DNA of 27,155 nt, taken from assembly GCA_002332795.1 (NCBI GenBank), contig DDBP01000286.1, forward strand, positions 1-27,155, read 5' to 3'. The notes below the pieces were generated by a model that saw nothing but the letters and a program-made list of their open reading frames with translations, searched no databases and was not told the DNA's origin. Source of the DNA: Anaerolineales bacterium UBA2029. GTDB lineage: Bacteria; Chloroflexota; Anaerolineae; Aggregatilineales; Aggregatilineaceae. Both the position numbers and the translations under genes were made by a program. Below, piece by piece: positions 1 to 8,110 of the stretch (the first letter of the stretch is position 1; every line of letters starts with the position of its first letter).

Positions 1-1
1 C

Positions 2-325
2 GGTGGGCAGCGTCAGCGCGTGGCGATTGCCCGCGCCATCCTCAAAGACCCGCGCATCCTGCTGCTCGACGAAGCGACCTCCAGCCTGGACAACGAGAGC
101 GAACACCTGGTGCAGGAGGCGTTGGAGCGGCTGATGCAGGGCCGCACGACTGTGATCATCGCGCACCGGCTGAGCACCATCCGCATCGCACACCGCATCG
201 CCGTGCTGGAAGCGGGACAGATCGTCGAACTGGGCACGCACAGCGAACTGATGGCCCGTGGCGGGCTGTACGCGCGGCTGTACGAGATGCAATTCCGCGA
301 GGCTGACCTGCTGGCCAGGGCGTGA
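2..325 (+). CDS. ABC exporter ATP-binding protein, C-terminal part (5' truncated by window)
   Basis: Only the last 107 codons are present; the frame is open to the left edge. The fragment begins inside the ABC signature motif (GGQRQR), followed by Walker B (ILLLDEATSSLD), then the switch histidine in IIAHRLSTI, and ends in the VELGTHSELMARGG..ARLYEMQF tail. This order and tail are typical of MsbA/LmrA-type exporters that fuse a membrane domain to the ATPase, so the missing part probably holds six membrane helices. It would couple ATP hydrolysis to export of a lipid, lipid-linked glycan or peptide. It is convergent with the glycan operon that ends at 442, so it belongs to a different transcript. 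The substrate cannot be read from this part. Confidence 0.95.
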   Translation, partial: GGQRQRVAIARAILKDPRILLLDEATSSLDNESEHLVQEALERLMQGRTTVIIAHRLSTIRIAHRIAVLEAGQIVELGTHSELMARGGLYARLYEMQFREADLLARA

Positions 326-344
326 GGCGCTGCGCTGGCGGTTT

Positions 345-409
345 CACCGCAGAGGGCGCAGAGGCTCCGTTCCGCCTTTGCCCTTTGCGCTCTCGGCGAG
401 TCTGCGGTT
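345..409. repeat. Imperfect inverted repeat between convergent genes
   Basis: ACCGCAGA at 346-353 is the exact reverse complement of TCTGCGGT at 401-408. Inside these, AGGGCGCAGAGG (353-364) resembles the reverse complement of the right arm around 384-395 (AGAGCGCAAAGG), so the element is a decayed palindrome of about 65 bases. A second small hairpin (GGTGC, loop GCAT, GCACC) sits at 424-437, just before the stop of the minus-strand gene. The place between two converging genes suits a bidirectional terminator or a small dispersed intergenic repeat. There is no T-run, so a terminator role is inference. Confidence 0.5.
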
Positions 410-441
410 CGAGGGCACTCTAAGGTGCGCATGCACCCGAC

Positions 442-1839
442 TTAGCCCGGCGGGGCGACCGTCGGCGGCGGGGTAGGGGTTTCGTCGGGGCCGAAGCCGT
501 GCGTCAGCGTGCCGAAGCACACGTCCTGGCTGCAATTGCTGGGCCGGTTGAGATGTGCCGCCCACTGCGCCACGTTGCCGAAGCGTGAATGCTGCACGTA
601 GTAGCGGTAGGCCACTTCCAGCGCCGAGTCGTGCTTCCATTCGGTGCTGCTGTCCACGATGATGGCGTCAATGGCCCGCTCGACGGAGCCGCGCCCCGGA
701 TACAGATGCGTGGTATGTGTCTGCCCCTTACCGTCTACGTAGGTGTAGTTCGGGATGTCGGTCATATCAATATTGTCGTAGCAGGAGCGGTCGCCCCGCC
801 GCCACATCAGCTCGCACTGCTGAATGACGTTGCCCAGGTGTACCTGCGGATAGTTCTGGTACTCACCGTTGTAGCGCGGGATGTTGCACGCTTCCTCGCG
901 GCGGGCGTCTTCGGGGATGATGCCCTTCTCGGTGATCTGCGACTTCACCGGCGGGAAGTCCGGCAACTGCTGATCACCGCTCAGGAAATCGCAGCCGCGA
1001 CTGGAATGATAGTCTATGCGGTAGCCGTTCATGCGGTCGAGCGCCAGTTGGTTGGCGTGCGCGTAGGCCTCGGCGGGGGTGAACTCCATGTTCTGGCCGC
1101 CGTTGATCTGTTCCGGCACGCGGTGCACCAGCCGCACGTCCGGGCGATCCCACAGATAGTCAGCAATATAGGCCAGCGTCGTCGTGGCCGCTGCGCCCCA
1201 GTTGCTCTGACTGTCCTCGGCGGTGTAGGACACCACGTAGTAGGGATTCTTGACCAGCCAGTTCTGGAACAACACCTTGCACGGGCCGCTGCCCATCTCG
1301 GCGACGCCGTAGCGGGTGCTGAGCGGGCCGACGCAGATCAGATCGGCCCAGTAGTCTTCGATCAGGTCGGCGGCGGCGACCAGTTCGGGCGTGCCCCAGC
1401 CGAAGTTGAGACGGCATTGCTGATCGCTGAGCGAAAGGGTCTGCACCGTGCTCATGATCTGTTCCAGGATGGTCTTTGTCTCTTCAGCGTAGCGCGGGTC
1501 GCCGGTGAGGTGATAGGCCAGCGCCCTGGCATAGAGCCGCCCGACGCCGCGCTCGCTGTCAATCCAGGCCGGACTGTTGGAACTTTTGCACCGCTCATGC
1601 TCGTCTAGCTGATAGTCCCACTTGCGATTGGCCCACTTCAGAACGTCGTCTACCGCGGTGCGGTAGGGTTCCAGGCCAGCGGCGGCTTTTTCGGCAATGA
1701 CGCGCAGTTCCTGAGGAGTGGTCAGGTAGCCGCGCGACGCCGGTGTGTTAGCGGGTTGCTGCGCGGCCAGTGAGCCTGTTCCGGCCCAGGCCATCAGGAC
1801 GATCAATGGGACGAAGAGCAGTTGTAAAGGAGAACGCAT
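442..1839 (-). CDS. Secreted alginate-lyase-like polysaccharide lyase
   Basis: A 465-residue protein with a clear N-terminal signal peptide (basic start, hydrophobic core LLFVPLIVLMAWA, cleavage near SLAAQQ). The body has the helical pattern of the alginate lyase (PL5-like, alpha/alpha toroid) family, including GRLYARALAYHLTGDPRYAEET and SNWGAAATTTLAYIADYL, with helical repeats separated by aromatic-rich loops. It would cleave an acidic polysaccharide outside the membrane, comparable in role to AlgL, which clears or trims polymer during export. The mature part has ten cysteines, unlike its neighbours, and suggests disulfides. The C-terminus is a short Thr/Pro tail. It is the last gene of the minus-strand operon; its ATG follows the preceding stop by 6 bases with AGGA upstream. 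Family call moderate, substrate unknown. Confidence 0.75.
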   Translation of the reverse strand: MRSPLQLLFVPLIVLMAWAGTGSLAAQQPANTPASRGYLTTPQELRVIAEKAAAGLEPYRTAVDDVLKWANRKWDYQLDEHERCKSSNSPAWIDSERGVGRLYARALAYHLTGDPRYAEETKTILEQIMSTVQTLSLSDQQCRLNFGWGTPELVAAADLIEDYWADLICVGPLSTRYGVAEMGSGPCKVLFQNWLVKNPYYVVSYTAEDSQSNWGAAATTTLAYIADYLWDRPDVRLVHRVPEQINGGQNMEFTPAEAYAHANQLALDRMNGYRIDYHSSRGCDFLSGDQQLPDFPPVKSQITEKGIIPEDARREEACNIPRYNGEYQNYPQVHLGNVIQQCELMWRRGDRSCYDNIDMTDIPNYTYVDGKGQTHTTHLYPGRGSVERAIDAIIVDSSTEWKHDSALEVAYRYYVQHSRFGNVAQWAAHLNRPSNCSQDVCFGTLTHGFGPDETPTPPPTVAPPG

Positions 1840-1845
1840 GGCATC

Positions 1846-3642
1846 CTACGGAAAGCTATAGCCGGACGGGTCGCCTGCCGCGAACAGTGCGCGCAGAGTT
1901 GGCGCATCGCGGCGCTCGATCGAGTGCCGCAGCAATCGTACATAGACTCCCTGCTTCAGGCGGTCGGGCGGCAGCAAGGTGGCCTGTTTGAGGGCGCGAT
2001 GCATCCAACAAGCATAATATAAGGGTTCTACATACTGACTGCCAAGCCTTACCTGTGCGCAATAGTCGCGCACGGTGCCGACGATCCAGGCGCTGAGCAA
2101 AGACTCCTCCAGCAGATGGCGCGCGACCCCCTCCAGCCGGTCTGAAATCCCCGCGACCCGCGACACGTTGAGCGCATAGGAGCGCAGGAAGTAGAGCAGG
2201 TCCCACAGCGGCATCCCCTGCGGCTCGGCGGATTCCCAATCCAGCAGGGCGACGCGCCCATCCGGCGCAACCAGCATGTTCCAGGGGCCGGGATCGCCGT
2301 GCTGGAACACCAGAGGGAACGGCGTGTCCGTTTCGCCCAGGCGTGCAATCTGCCCGGCCAGGAAATCGCGCTCGGCGGCGGGCAGGCGGTAGAGCGCCTG
2401 GAAGCGCTCGAAAAGCCGCTGCAGCGCTCCGGCGACCTCCTGCGCCGGCTGCCAGGAGACCGTCTGCGCGCCCAGATCGGTCAGCCAGGCGACGGCAGCC
2501 TGCGCGAGCGGGCAGGTCGGACTGAGCGCCGTCTGGCTGAGGAACGGCGCGCCCTCGACGATCGTCTCGCCCACGACGAACAGGTCACCGGCGCAGCCAG
2601 AGAAAGCCACCTGCGGCAGCAGATGACGCTCCCCAAAACCCTGGGTGTGCAACTGCTGTAGCGCGCGTGCTTCGTTCTCCAGGCGGTCGTTGAAGGCGGC
2701 GTCGCGCACCAGCTTGACCAGGTAGCGCGGCGCGGTCTGCGCCCCCTCGAACAGGAAGAAAAGCACCTTGCGCGAGCTGTATTGCCCGCCCGCCCACAGG
2801 CCCCAGCGGTAGCCGTCCAGCGACAGTCCAGCCTGCGCCGCCAGCGCTTGCAGGTAGGCGGGTGGTCCCGCCTGAATGACGTTCTCAACAGCACTGTATA
2901 CCGTCCCAACGCGCCCGCGCCCGCGCTGATGCCACAGTGCTTCCAGGTCGCCGAGCGCGCTTTCCAGCCAGCGGGACAGGCGGCTCAGGCGATGTTTCAG
3001 CCCGCGCCGCGACAGAGCGTTATCGCCCGCGTCAGTATCGGCAGCGGGCACGCCTTTGCTACGTCCGTTCGGGCGGAGGGCGTGTCTGAGCTGCTGCACC
3101 GTGAGGACAGGGATGAACAATCGCCGCTGCGCGAAAAAATGGCGTGTCAGATGGTCGTCGAGGGGGACGGCGGTCTGCGTTTCGCCCCACAGCGGCGTCA
3201 GCCACAGCCGCCCGGTCATGTGCAGCCCGGCCAGGGCGGGCGGCGCGCCCCAGGTTTCGACGTAGACCAGCCCGCCAGGAGCCAGCACCCGGCGCAATTC
3301 TCCCTGCAACGCCGCCGAGCGGGACACGCTGCGCAGTATCTCGCGCCCGCAGAGCACGATCAGGTCGGCGCTGCCAGTTGGCAAGGGGAGCGCCCGCTCG
3401 AAATCGCAGATCAGCGCCCGCACTTCAGACGGCGGCGTGACCGCCTCGCCGGCTGCCAGCCCCACGATCAGGCGATCGGCCCGCCGGGCCAGCGCCCGCG
3501 CCGCAGCCGGAGAGGGCGCGCCCAGGCAAAGCACGGTGCCAGGGCGCAGGGTCGGCAGGGCGAAGAGCCAGTTGGCCCCGCTCACTTCGCCGCGCAGGTT
3601 AGAACCAGGGAGGAAGTCGCTGCTCAGGGTGCGTTGCAGCAT
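1846..3642 (-). CDS. Fusion of methyltransferase-like domain and APH-type phosphotransferase
   Basis: A 598-residue two-domain protein. Residues 20-180 look like a Rossmann methyltransferase fold: GTVLCLG near 35-41 at the cofactor loop, ALPLPTGSADLIVL near 84-97, and RVLAPGGLVYVETWG near 118-132. A basic linker follows (about 205-245). Residues 250-560 form an aminoglycoside/choline-kinase-like domain: Lys310 in YLVKLVRD, an acidic helix C (ENEA near 322), the catalytic loop HGDPGPWN at 448-455 and the metal-binding DWE at 468-470. The kinase part therefore looks active; the methyltransferase glycine loop is weak, so that half may not bind SAM. The ATG has AGAGGG 8 bases upstream and lies 12 bases after the flippase stop. 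The same two domains occur as separate overlapping genes at 15901-17492. The substrate is unknown; a sugar, polyol or lipid hydroxyl is plausible. Confidence 0.85.
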   Translation of the reverse strand: MLQRTLSSDFLPGSNLRGEVSGANWLFALPTLRPGTVLCLGAPSPAAARALARRADRLIVGLAAGEAVTPPSEVRALICDFERALPLPTGSADLIVLCGREILRSVSRSAALQGELRRVLAPGGLVYVETWGAPPALAGLHMTGRLWLTPLWGETQTAVPLDDHLTRHFFAQRRLFIPVLTVQQLRHALRPNGRSKGVPAADTDAGDNALSRRGLKHRLSRLSRWLESALGDLEALWHQRGRGRVGTVYSAVENVIQAGPPAYLQALAAQAGLSLDGYRWGLWAGGQYSSRKVLFFLFEGAQTAPRYLVKLVRDAAFNDRLENEARALQQLHTQGFGERHLLPQVAFSGCAGDLFVVGETIVEGAPFLSQTALSPTCPLAQAAVAWLTDLGAQTVSWQPAQEVAGALQRLFERFQALYRLPAAERDFLAGQIARLGETDTPFPLVFQHGDPGPWNMLVAPDGRVALLDWESAEPQGMPLWDLLYFLRSYALNVSRVAGISDRLEGVARHLLEESLLSAWIVGTVRDYCAQVRLGSQYVEPLYYACWMHRALKQATLLPPDRLKQGVYVRLLRHSIERRDAPTLRALFAAGDPSGYSFP

Positions 3643-3654
3643 GGGGCGTACCCT

Positions 3655-5259
3655 CTACCCCCCGAACAGGCGGCGCACCAGGGGCACGCGCAACAGTTCG
3701 GGGAACATGGTTTCCAGGTTCAGCAGGCGATGGTTCAGCCGCAACACCAGCACTGACATCAGCGCTGCAATGCCTATGCCCGCCACGACCGGCGGATTGA
3801 CCAGGGCTTCCAGGGCCAGCAGGCCGACCGCGCCCAGGATGATCGTGGCATACATGCGCAGATAGCGCGGATCGACCACGCGGATGCCAGTGCCGAAGAC
3901 CAGACCAATCTGTTTGAGCAGGTTGTAGAAGATCATGGTGCTCATGGTACCCACTGCTGCGCCCATCGCGCCATAGCGTGGGATGAGCAGCAGGTTGATG
4001 CCCAGGTTGACGAAGGCGATCAGCACGTCCACGCTGACGATGTAGCGCAGCTTGCCCAGCACTTTGAGCGTCAGCCCGTTCTGGCCAGTGGCCGCGTTGA
4101 AGTAGTAGCCCAGCGACAGCATGGCCAGGATCACCGCCGAGTCCTCATAGCGTGTGCCATAGAGCAGCACGGTGATCGGCCCGGCCAGCGAGAAGGTCAG
4201 CGCGAAGACGGGGAAGGAGATGATCGCCATCCAGGCCGCGTTCTGCCAGTAGAGCGTGTTGATCCCTTCGCGGTCGTTGCGGGCGAACAGGCGCGCCGCG
4301 GCGGGGGTGAAGAGCAGGGCGAAGCTCTGCAACACGATCTGATTGAGGCGGGCGGTGGGCTGCACCGCGCGAAACGCCGCCACGTCTACCGCGCCGCCAG
4401 AGCGTTCCAGCAACACCGCGTCCATGGTGTTCATCACCGTATAGACCAGATCGGTGGTCAGCAGGGGCATGGTGAAGAACAACACCTCGCGGGCGGGGAT
4501 GTGCGTGGCGCTAAGGCGGAAGCGGGCCAGCACGCCTTGCTCGCGCAGCGTCCGCCACAACACCACCGCGAAGATGGCAACGCCCAGCAGCCCCGCGCCC
4601 AGGTAGCCCCAGGCCAGGAAGATCACGCCGCTGTCGCCCAGGATGAGCAGCGCCACGATGAGAATCTTCAGGCCCGGCCCCAGCACGTATTTGCGGAAGA
4701 AGATGGCGCTGGGCTTCGAGAAGACGGCGAACAGGCTGTTGAGCGTGTTGTCGAGCGCCTGAATGGGCGACAGGGCGACCAGAATCGCCAGCAGTTCGAC
4801 GGCGCGGCGGTCACTGATCAGGTTGCCGGCAATCGTATCCTGCAGGGCCACGACACTCACGACCAGGATCATGCCCAGCCCCAGGATCGTCCCCAACACC
4901 ATCAGCATCGTGCCGAACATGCGCGGATAGTCTTCGCGCTCGTGATAGATGGGCACGAAGCGGGTGACAGCGCGATCCAGCCCGAAGGTGACGATCGTCT
5001 CGCCCAGCGTGACCAGCGACAGCGCATAGGCGAATGCGCCGTAGTCCGCTTTGGTCAGGTAGCGCACGGTGAGCACCTGCACCACGAAGTTGACCACCAT
5101 GGAGATCATCCGCCCGACCAGCAACAGGCTGGAACCGCGAATCTGGCGGCGGGTGGCTTTGACGACTGGCGGCGCAGGCTCGGCGGGCTGTGCGCTCGCC
5201 GACGGGGGCAGCGGTAATGCGCCGGGCGTAGAGTCGGTCAGGTCAGATGTCGTGCTCAT
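3655..5259 (-). CDS. Wzx-type oligosaccharide flippase (MOP superfamily)
   Basis: A 534-residue integral membrane protein with a short polar, Pro/Ala-rich cytoplasmic N-terminus (about 35 residues) and then 12-14 hydrophobic helices. The start of the membrane part (GSSLLLVGRMISMVVNFVVQ, then RYLTKADYGAFAYALSLV) is the usual pattern of polysaccharide-biosynthesis flippases. The family moves undecaprenyl-linked repeat units across the cytoplasmic membrane. The C-terminal half contains the second bundle (for example GAMGAAVGTMSTMIFYNLLKQ). Its ATG overlaps the stop of the wzy-like gene by 4 bases (5256-5259), so the polymerase and flippase are translationally coupled. Recognised as a family; the glycan it carries is not known. 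Confidence 0.92.
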   Translation of the reverse strand: MSTTSDLTDSTPGALPLPPSASAQPAEPAPPVVKATRRQIRGSSLLLVGRMISMVVNFVVQVLTVRYLTKADYGAFAYALSLVTLGETIVTFGLDRAVTRFVPIYHEREDYPRMFGTMLMVLGTILGLGMILVVSVVALQDTIAGNLISDRRAVELLAILVALSPIQALDNTLNSLFAVFSKPSAIFFRKYVLGPGLKILIVALLILGDSGVIFLAWGYLGAGLLGVAIFAVVLWRTLREQGVLARFRLSATHIPAREVLFFTMPLLTTDLVYTVMNTMDAVLLERSGGAVDVAAFRAVQPTARLNQIVLQSFALLFTPAAARLFARNDREGINTLYWQNAAWMAIISFPVFALTFSLAGPITVLLYGTRYEDSAVILAMLSLGYYFNAATGQNGLTLKVLGKLRYIVSVDVLIAFVNLGINLLLIPRYGAMGAAVGTMSTMIFYNLLKQIGLVFGTGIRVVDPRYLRMYATIILGAVGLLALEALVNPPVVAGIGIAALMSVLVLRLNHRLLNLETMFPELLRVPLVRRLFGG

Positions 5260-6767
5260 GGCGATGGAGTCCTGACGTAGGACGGAACCTGTTCTGGGTC
5301 GGCGGCGGGGGCGGGCAGCAACACGCGGGCGGTCACCCCGGCCAGGGCCAGCAGAAACCAGTAGTAGCGCTCATAGGAAAGGTGCAGAAAGATGGCCGTC
5401 ACCAGGTAGGTGAGGATGCTCAGGATCATCCCCGAAGCCAGCAGATACGCCACACGGTCGTCGCGCTGTGTCCGATGGCGCACTTTATAGAGGCCCGCCA
5501 GCGTCACCCCCACCATGGCGAAGAAGACGCTGAAGCCTACGACGCCGGTATCGGCCAGTTCTTCCAGGTAGAGATTGTGTGCGCGGCGGTTGGGATCGAG
5601 CAGCCGGAAGCCCACGCTGCGCCCGTAGTCGCGGATGAAGCGGGGCGTTTGTCCTGGCCCCACCCCCAGCACCGGATGGTCGAGGAAAATGCGCAGGGTG
5701 GCCAGGTTTTCGGTGGCGCGGCCCTGTACCGACGTGTCGGCCTGCGAGGGATCGCCGCCCAGTAAAGCGGTGATGTTGCCCAGGGTAGATAACCGGTAGA
5801 CGTAACCAGGGGCGAAGGTGAGCGCCAGCACCACGATCGCCGTGCCGATGGCCGCGGCGATGCGGGGCCGGATCATGGGCGGCGGCATGATCACCAGCAC
5901 CATCACGCCCAGGGCCACGCCCGCCCCGCGCGAGAAGGTGTAGAGCATCCCGCCCAGGATGAGCAGCAGCGCGGCCCAGGCAGCCCAGCGCCCGCCGCGG
6001 CGTCGCTCCGAAAGGCCCAGAGCAACGGTGAGCGGTACCAGCACCACCAGCACCTGAGCGAAGCGATTCTTCTCGCCGATTGGCCCGGCGAGCCGCTGCA
6101 ACTGCGGTTTGTTGCCCAGGAAGTCTTCTTCGCCGACTGTCACCGCGGAGCGCGTCACCTGCGCGAAGCCGCCGAAGTCGTTGTCGTATGCGCCAGCCGT
6201 GCCCTGGTAGAAGGTCACGCCGCCCATCACCGCGCCCGCCAGCACCACCACCCACAGCGTGCGCCGCAACATGATCCGATCGCGCACGACGTTGACGACC
6301 AGGAAGTAGAGCACCAGCCCTTCCAGGAGGTAGTCTTTGATGCGGCTGAAGGTCAGTTGGGGGCGATCCGATACGGCGGCGGAGAGCAACAGCACGGCCA
6401 GATAGGCCACCATCAGCAGCACAACCGGCGTGACGATCAGTCGCTCGCGCCGCACAACCAACCGGTGAAACAAGGGTACGCCCAACAACAGGAAGAAGCT
6501 CCCTGCGATCTGTGAGGGCACGCCTCGCCGGATGATCAGCACCGAGAGGTTGGCGTAGAGGATGAAAAACACCACCAGCGCCGCCTGTTCGGGATTGGTG
6601 ACGATGGCCAGGGCGATCAGCAAGGCCACCAGCCCGGCCAACGCCAGCCAGGGGTTGACCGCTGCCAGCAGAAATGCCAGCACGACGCTGCTGAGCGCGG
6701 CCACAGTGATCAGCGGCAGGGTGTTGAGCCGCTCGGACTTTTCGGCGAGACCAGGTGAGGTGATCAT
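5256..6767 (-). CDS. Wzy/O-antigen-ligase family membrane protein
   Basis: A 503-residue protein with about 11-12 hydrophobic helices and one large extracytoplasmic loop in the second half. Landmarks of the Wzy_C/WaaL family are visible: GPIGEKNRFAQ before a helix, LYTFSRGAGVAL, the loop motif HPVLGVGPGQ, and AHNLYLEELADTGVVGF. The family polymerises lipid-linked repeat units or ligates glycans to an acceptor on the outer face of the membrane. Beside a Wzx and a Wzz homologue the polymerase role is more likely. The ATG at 6767 has no recognisable ribosome binding site: the bases in front of it are a heptanucleotide repeat array, so its translation or transcription may be set differently from the rest of the operon. 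Confidence 0.9.
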   Translation of the reverse strand: MITSPGLAEKSERLNTLPLITVAALSSVVLAFLLAAVNPWLALAGLVALLIALAIVTNPEQAALVVFFILYANLSVLIIRRGVPSQIAGSFFLLLGVPLFHRLVVRRERLIVTPVVLLMVAYLAVLLLSAAVSDRPQLTFSRIKDYLLEGLVLYFLVVNVVRDRIMLRRTLWVVVLAGAVMGGVTFYQGTAGAYDNDFGGFAQVTRSAVTVGEEDFLGNKPQLQRLAGPIGEKNRFAQVLVVLVPLTVALGLSERRRGGRWAAWAALLLILGGMLYTFSRGAGVALGVMVLVIMPPPMIRPRIAAAIGTAIVVLALTFAPGYVYRLSTLGNITALLGGDPSQADTSVQGRATENLATLRIFLDHPVLGVGPGQTPRFIRDYGRSVGFRLLDPNRRAHNLYLEELADTGVVGFSVFFAMVGVTLAGLYKVRHRTQRDDRVAYLLASGMILSILTYLVTAIFLHLSYERYYWFLLALAGVTARVLLPAPAADPEQVPSYVRTPSP

Positions 6768-6768
6768 G

Positions 6769-6894
6769 GTTGGTTGTCAGTCGTCAGTCGTCAGTTGGCA
6801 GTTATCAGTTATCAGTGAACAGTTATCGGTGAACGGTTGGCAGTGAACAGTTGACAGCGAACGATGTTCGGTTGTCGGTTGCTGGTGAGCGATG
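6769..6894. repeat. Degenerate heptanucleotide tandem repeat array (about 18 units)
   Basis: Read in steps of seven from 6776 the plus strand gives GTCAGTC, GTCAGTC, GTCAGTT, GGCAGTT, ATCAGTT, ATCAGTG, AACAGTT, ATCGGTG, AACGGTT, GGCAGTG, AACAGTT and further drifting units to 6894, with one weak extra unit (GTTGGTT) at 6769-6775. The register never slips. The array fills most of the 182-base gap between the GT2 stop and the wzy-like start and touches the start codon. It resembles the short tandemly repeated repetitive (STRR) heptamers known from cyanobacteria. Effect on expression or copy-number variation is inference. Confidence 0.9.
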
Positions 6895-6949
6895 CATGGT
6901 CGTAGAAATCAGCGAGCGGTCTTCAGCCGCGCCACCGATCGCCGACAGC

Positions 6950-8110
6950 TCAAGACTGAAAGCCCTTCTGCCGCTGCGGGGTCCAGCGGGTGATGCGCTG
7001 ACCGCGTAGCACGTTCCAGGTTGCCAGCAGCGCCGCCGCATAGACGACGCAGAAATAGAACGGGATGGCGAACACCTTCAGCCGTCCCCAGCGCGTGCCC
7101 TGCCAGGCCCAGCCCAGCAACGCACTGCCGTAAAAGCCTAGCTGCGCCAGCAATGTCAGCCGGTAGAACAGCCCCTCGTCCCACAGGAAGAAATTGGCCG
7201 CCAGCAGCGCCAGCAGCGGGGCGAACATCAGGCGGCGCAGCACCTTGTGCGTGAGCAGTTGTACGGCGTAGAAGCCATGACGCAGCGGGTTGAGCAGTTC
7301 GCGCATCACCAGCACGCCGCGCAGCCCGCGCGTGATCACCCGCACCTTGCGCCCAAACTCGATGTCGCTGGAGTGCGCTACCGGCTCATAGGCGACAGCG
7401 TCCGGCGCGAAGACCAGCCGGTAGCCCTGCGCGATCACCCGCGTCGAGGTGACGAAATCGTCGGTCACGCCTTCGGGGACGGGCTGAAAGAGCGTCCGGC
7501 GGATGGCGTAGATCGCGCCGGTGGCCGAGATGGTGTTACCCGCGCGGCTCTGCGTGCGCTTTAGCAGCCGGTCGAAGCTCCAGTAGCTGCGCTCGCCCGC
7601 GCCCGTCTGACCGGCATCTTTGCCCGAAAGATAGCGCTGATTGCCCGCCACGCCGCCTACTGTGGGGTCGGCGAAGGGGCGTACCAGGGCGCGGATGGCG
7701 TCCGGCGCGTACATGCTGTTGGCGTCGGAGAAGACCAGAATCTCCCCGCGGGAGGCGCGCACTGCCTCGTTGAGCGCGCCCGCCTTGCCCAGCCGCGGCA
7801 GATCGAGCACGCGAATCCGCTCGCTCGCGTACCGTGAGGCGACGGCGACCGTGTCGTCGTCCGAACCGTCGGAGGCGATCACCACTTCCAGACGGTCCGG
7901 GGGATAGTCCAGCGCCAGCAGGTTTTCGATCTTGGCGGCGATGGTGTCGGCCTCGTTGTAGGCGGCGATGATCATGCTCACCGTCGGCTCGATGTCGGCG
8001 GCCTGCACGGGGCGTCGCCACACCATGCCCCGCAGCGCCAGCAGAATAGGGAAGATCAGGTAGGTATAGGCGATCAGCGCCAGCGCGCCCCAGAAAACAT
8101 ACACGCTCAT
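6950..8110 (-). CDS. Membrane glycosyltransferase family 2
   Basis: A 386-residue GT2 enzyme. One N-terminal helix (residues 4-25) precedes the GT-A domain, followed by three or four C-terminal helices (about 285-375). Catalytic landmarks: MIIAAYNE at 46-53, the nucleotide-binding SDGSDDD near 80-86, the metal site SDAN at 128-131 and TDDF at 216-219, the usual place of the base motif. The layout matches processive-type or polyprenyl-phosphate-linked GT2 proteins, but the QxxRW motif of cellulose/hyaluronan synthases is replaced by a basic ITRGLRG stretch, so a single-sugar transfer is more likely. It adds a sugar from a nucleotide donor to the growing lipid-linked repeat unit at the cytoplasmic face. 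Its ATG overlaps the GT4 stop by 4 bases (8107-8110). Confidence 0.92.
   Translation of the reverse strand: MSVYVFWGALALIAYTYLIFPILLALRGMVWRRPVQAADIEPTVSMIIAAYNEADTIAAKIENLLALDYPPDRLEVVIASDGSDDDTVAVASRYASERIRVLDLPRLGKAGALNEAVRASRGEILVFSDANSMYAPDAIRALVRPFADPTVGGVAGNQRYLSGKDAGQTGAGERSYWSFDRLLKRTQSRAGNTISATGAIYAIRRTLFQPVPEGVTDDFVTSTRVIAQGYRLVFAPDAVAYEPVAHSSDIEFGRKVRVITRGLRGVLVMRELLNPLRHGFYAVQLLTHKVLRRLMFAPLLALLAANFFLWDEGLFYRLTLLAQLGFYGSALLGWAWQGTRWGRLKVFAIPFYFCVVYAAALLATWNVLRGQRITRWTPQRQKGFQS

Noticed and set aside
589..1608. 339-codon plus-strand open frame opposite the lyase gene
   Set aside because: It lies wholly antisense to a gene with a signal peptide and family motifs. Its translation shows no recognisable domain and reflects the GC-rich codon pattern of the other strand.
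6769..6894. CRISPR array
   Set aside because: The units are seven bases with no spacers; the pattern is a simple tandem repeat.
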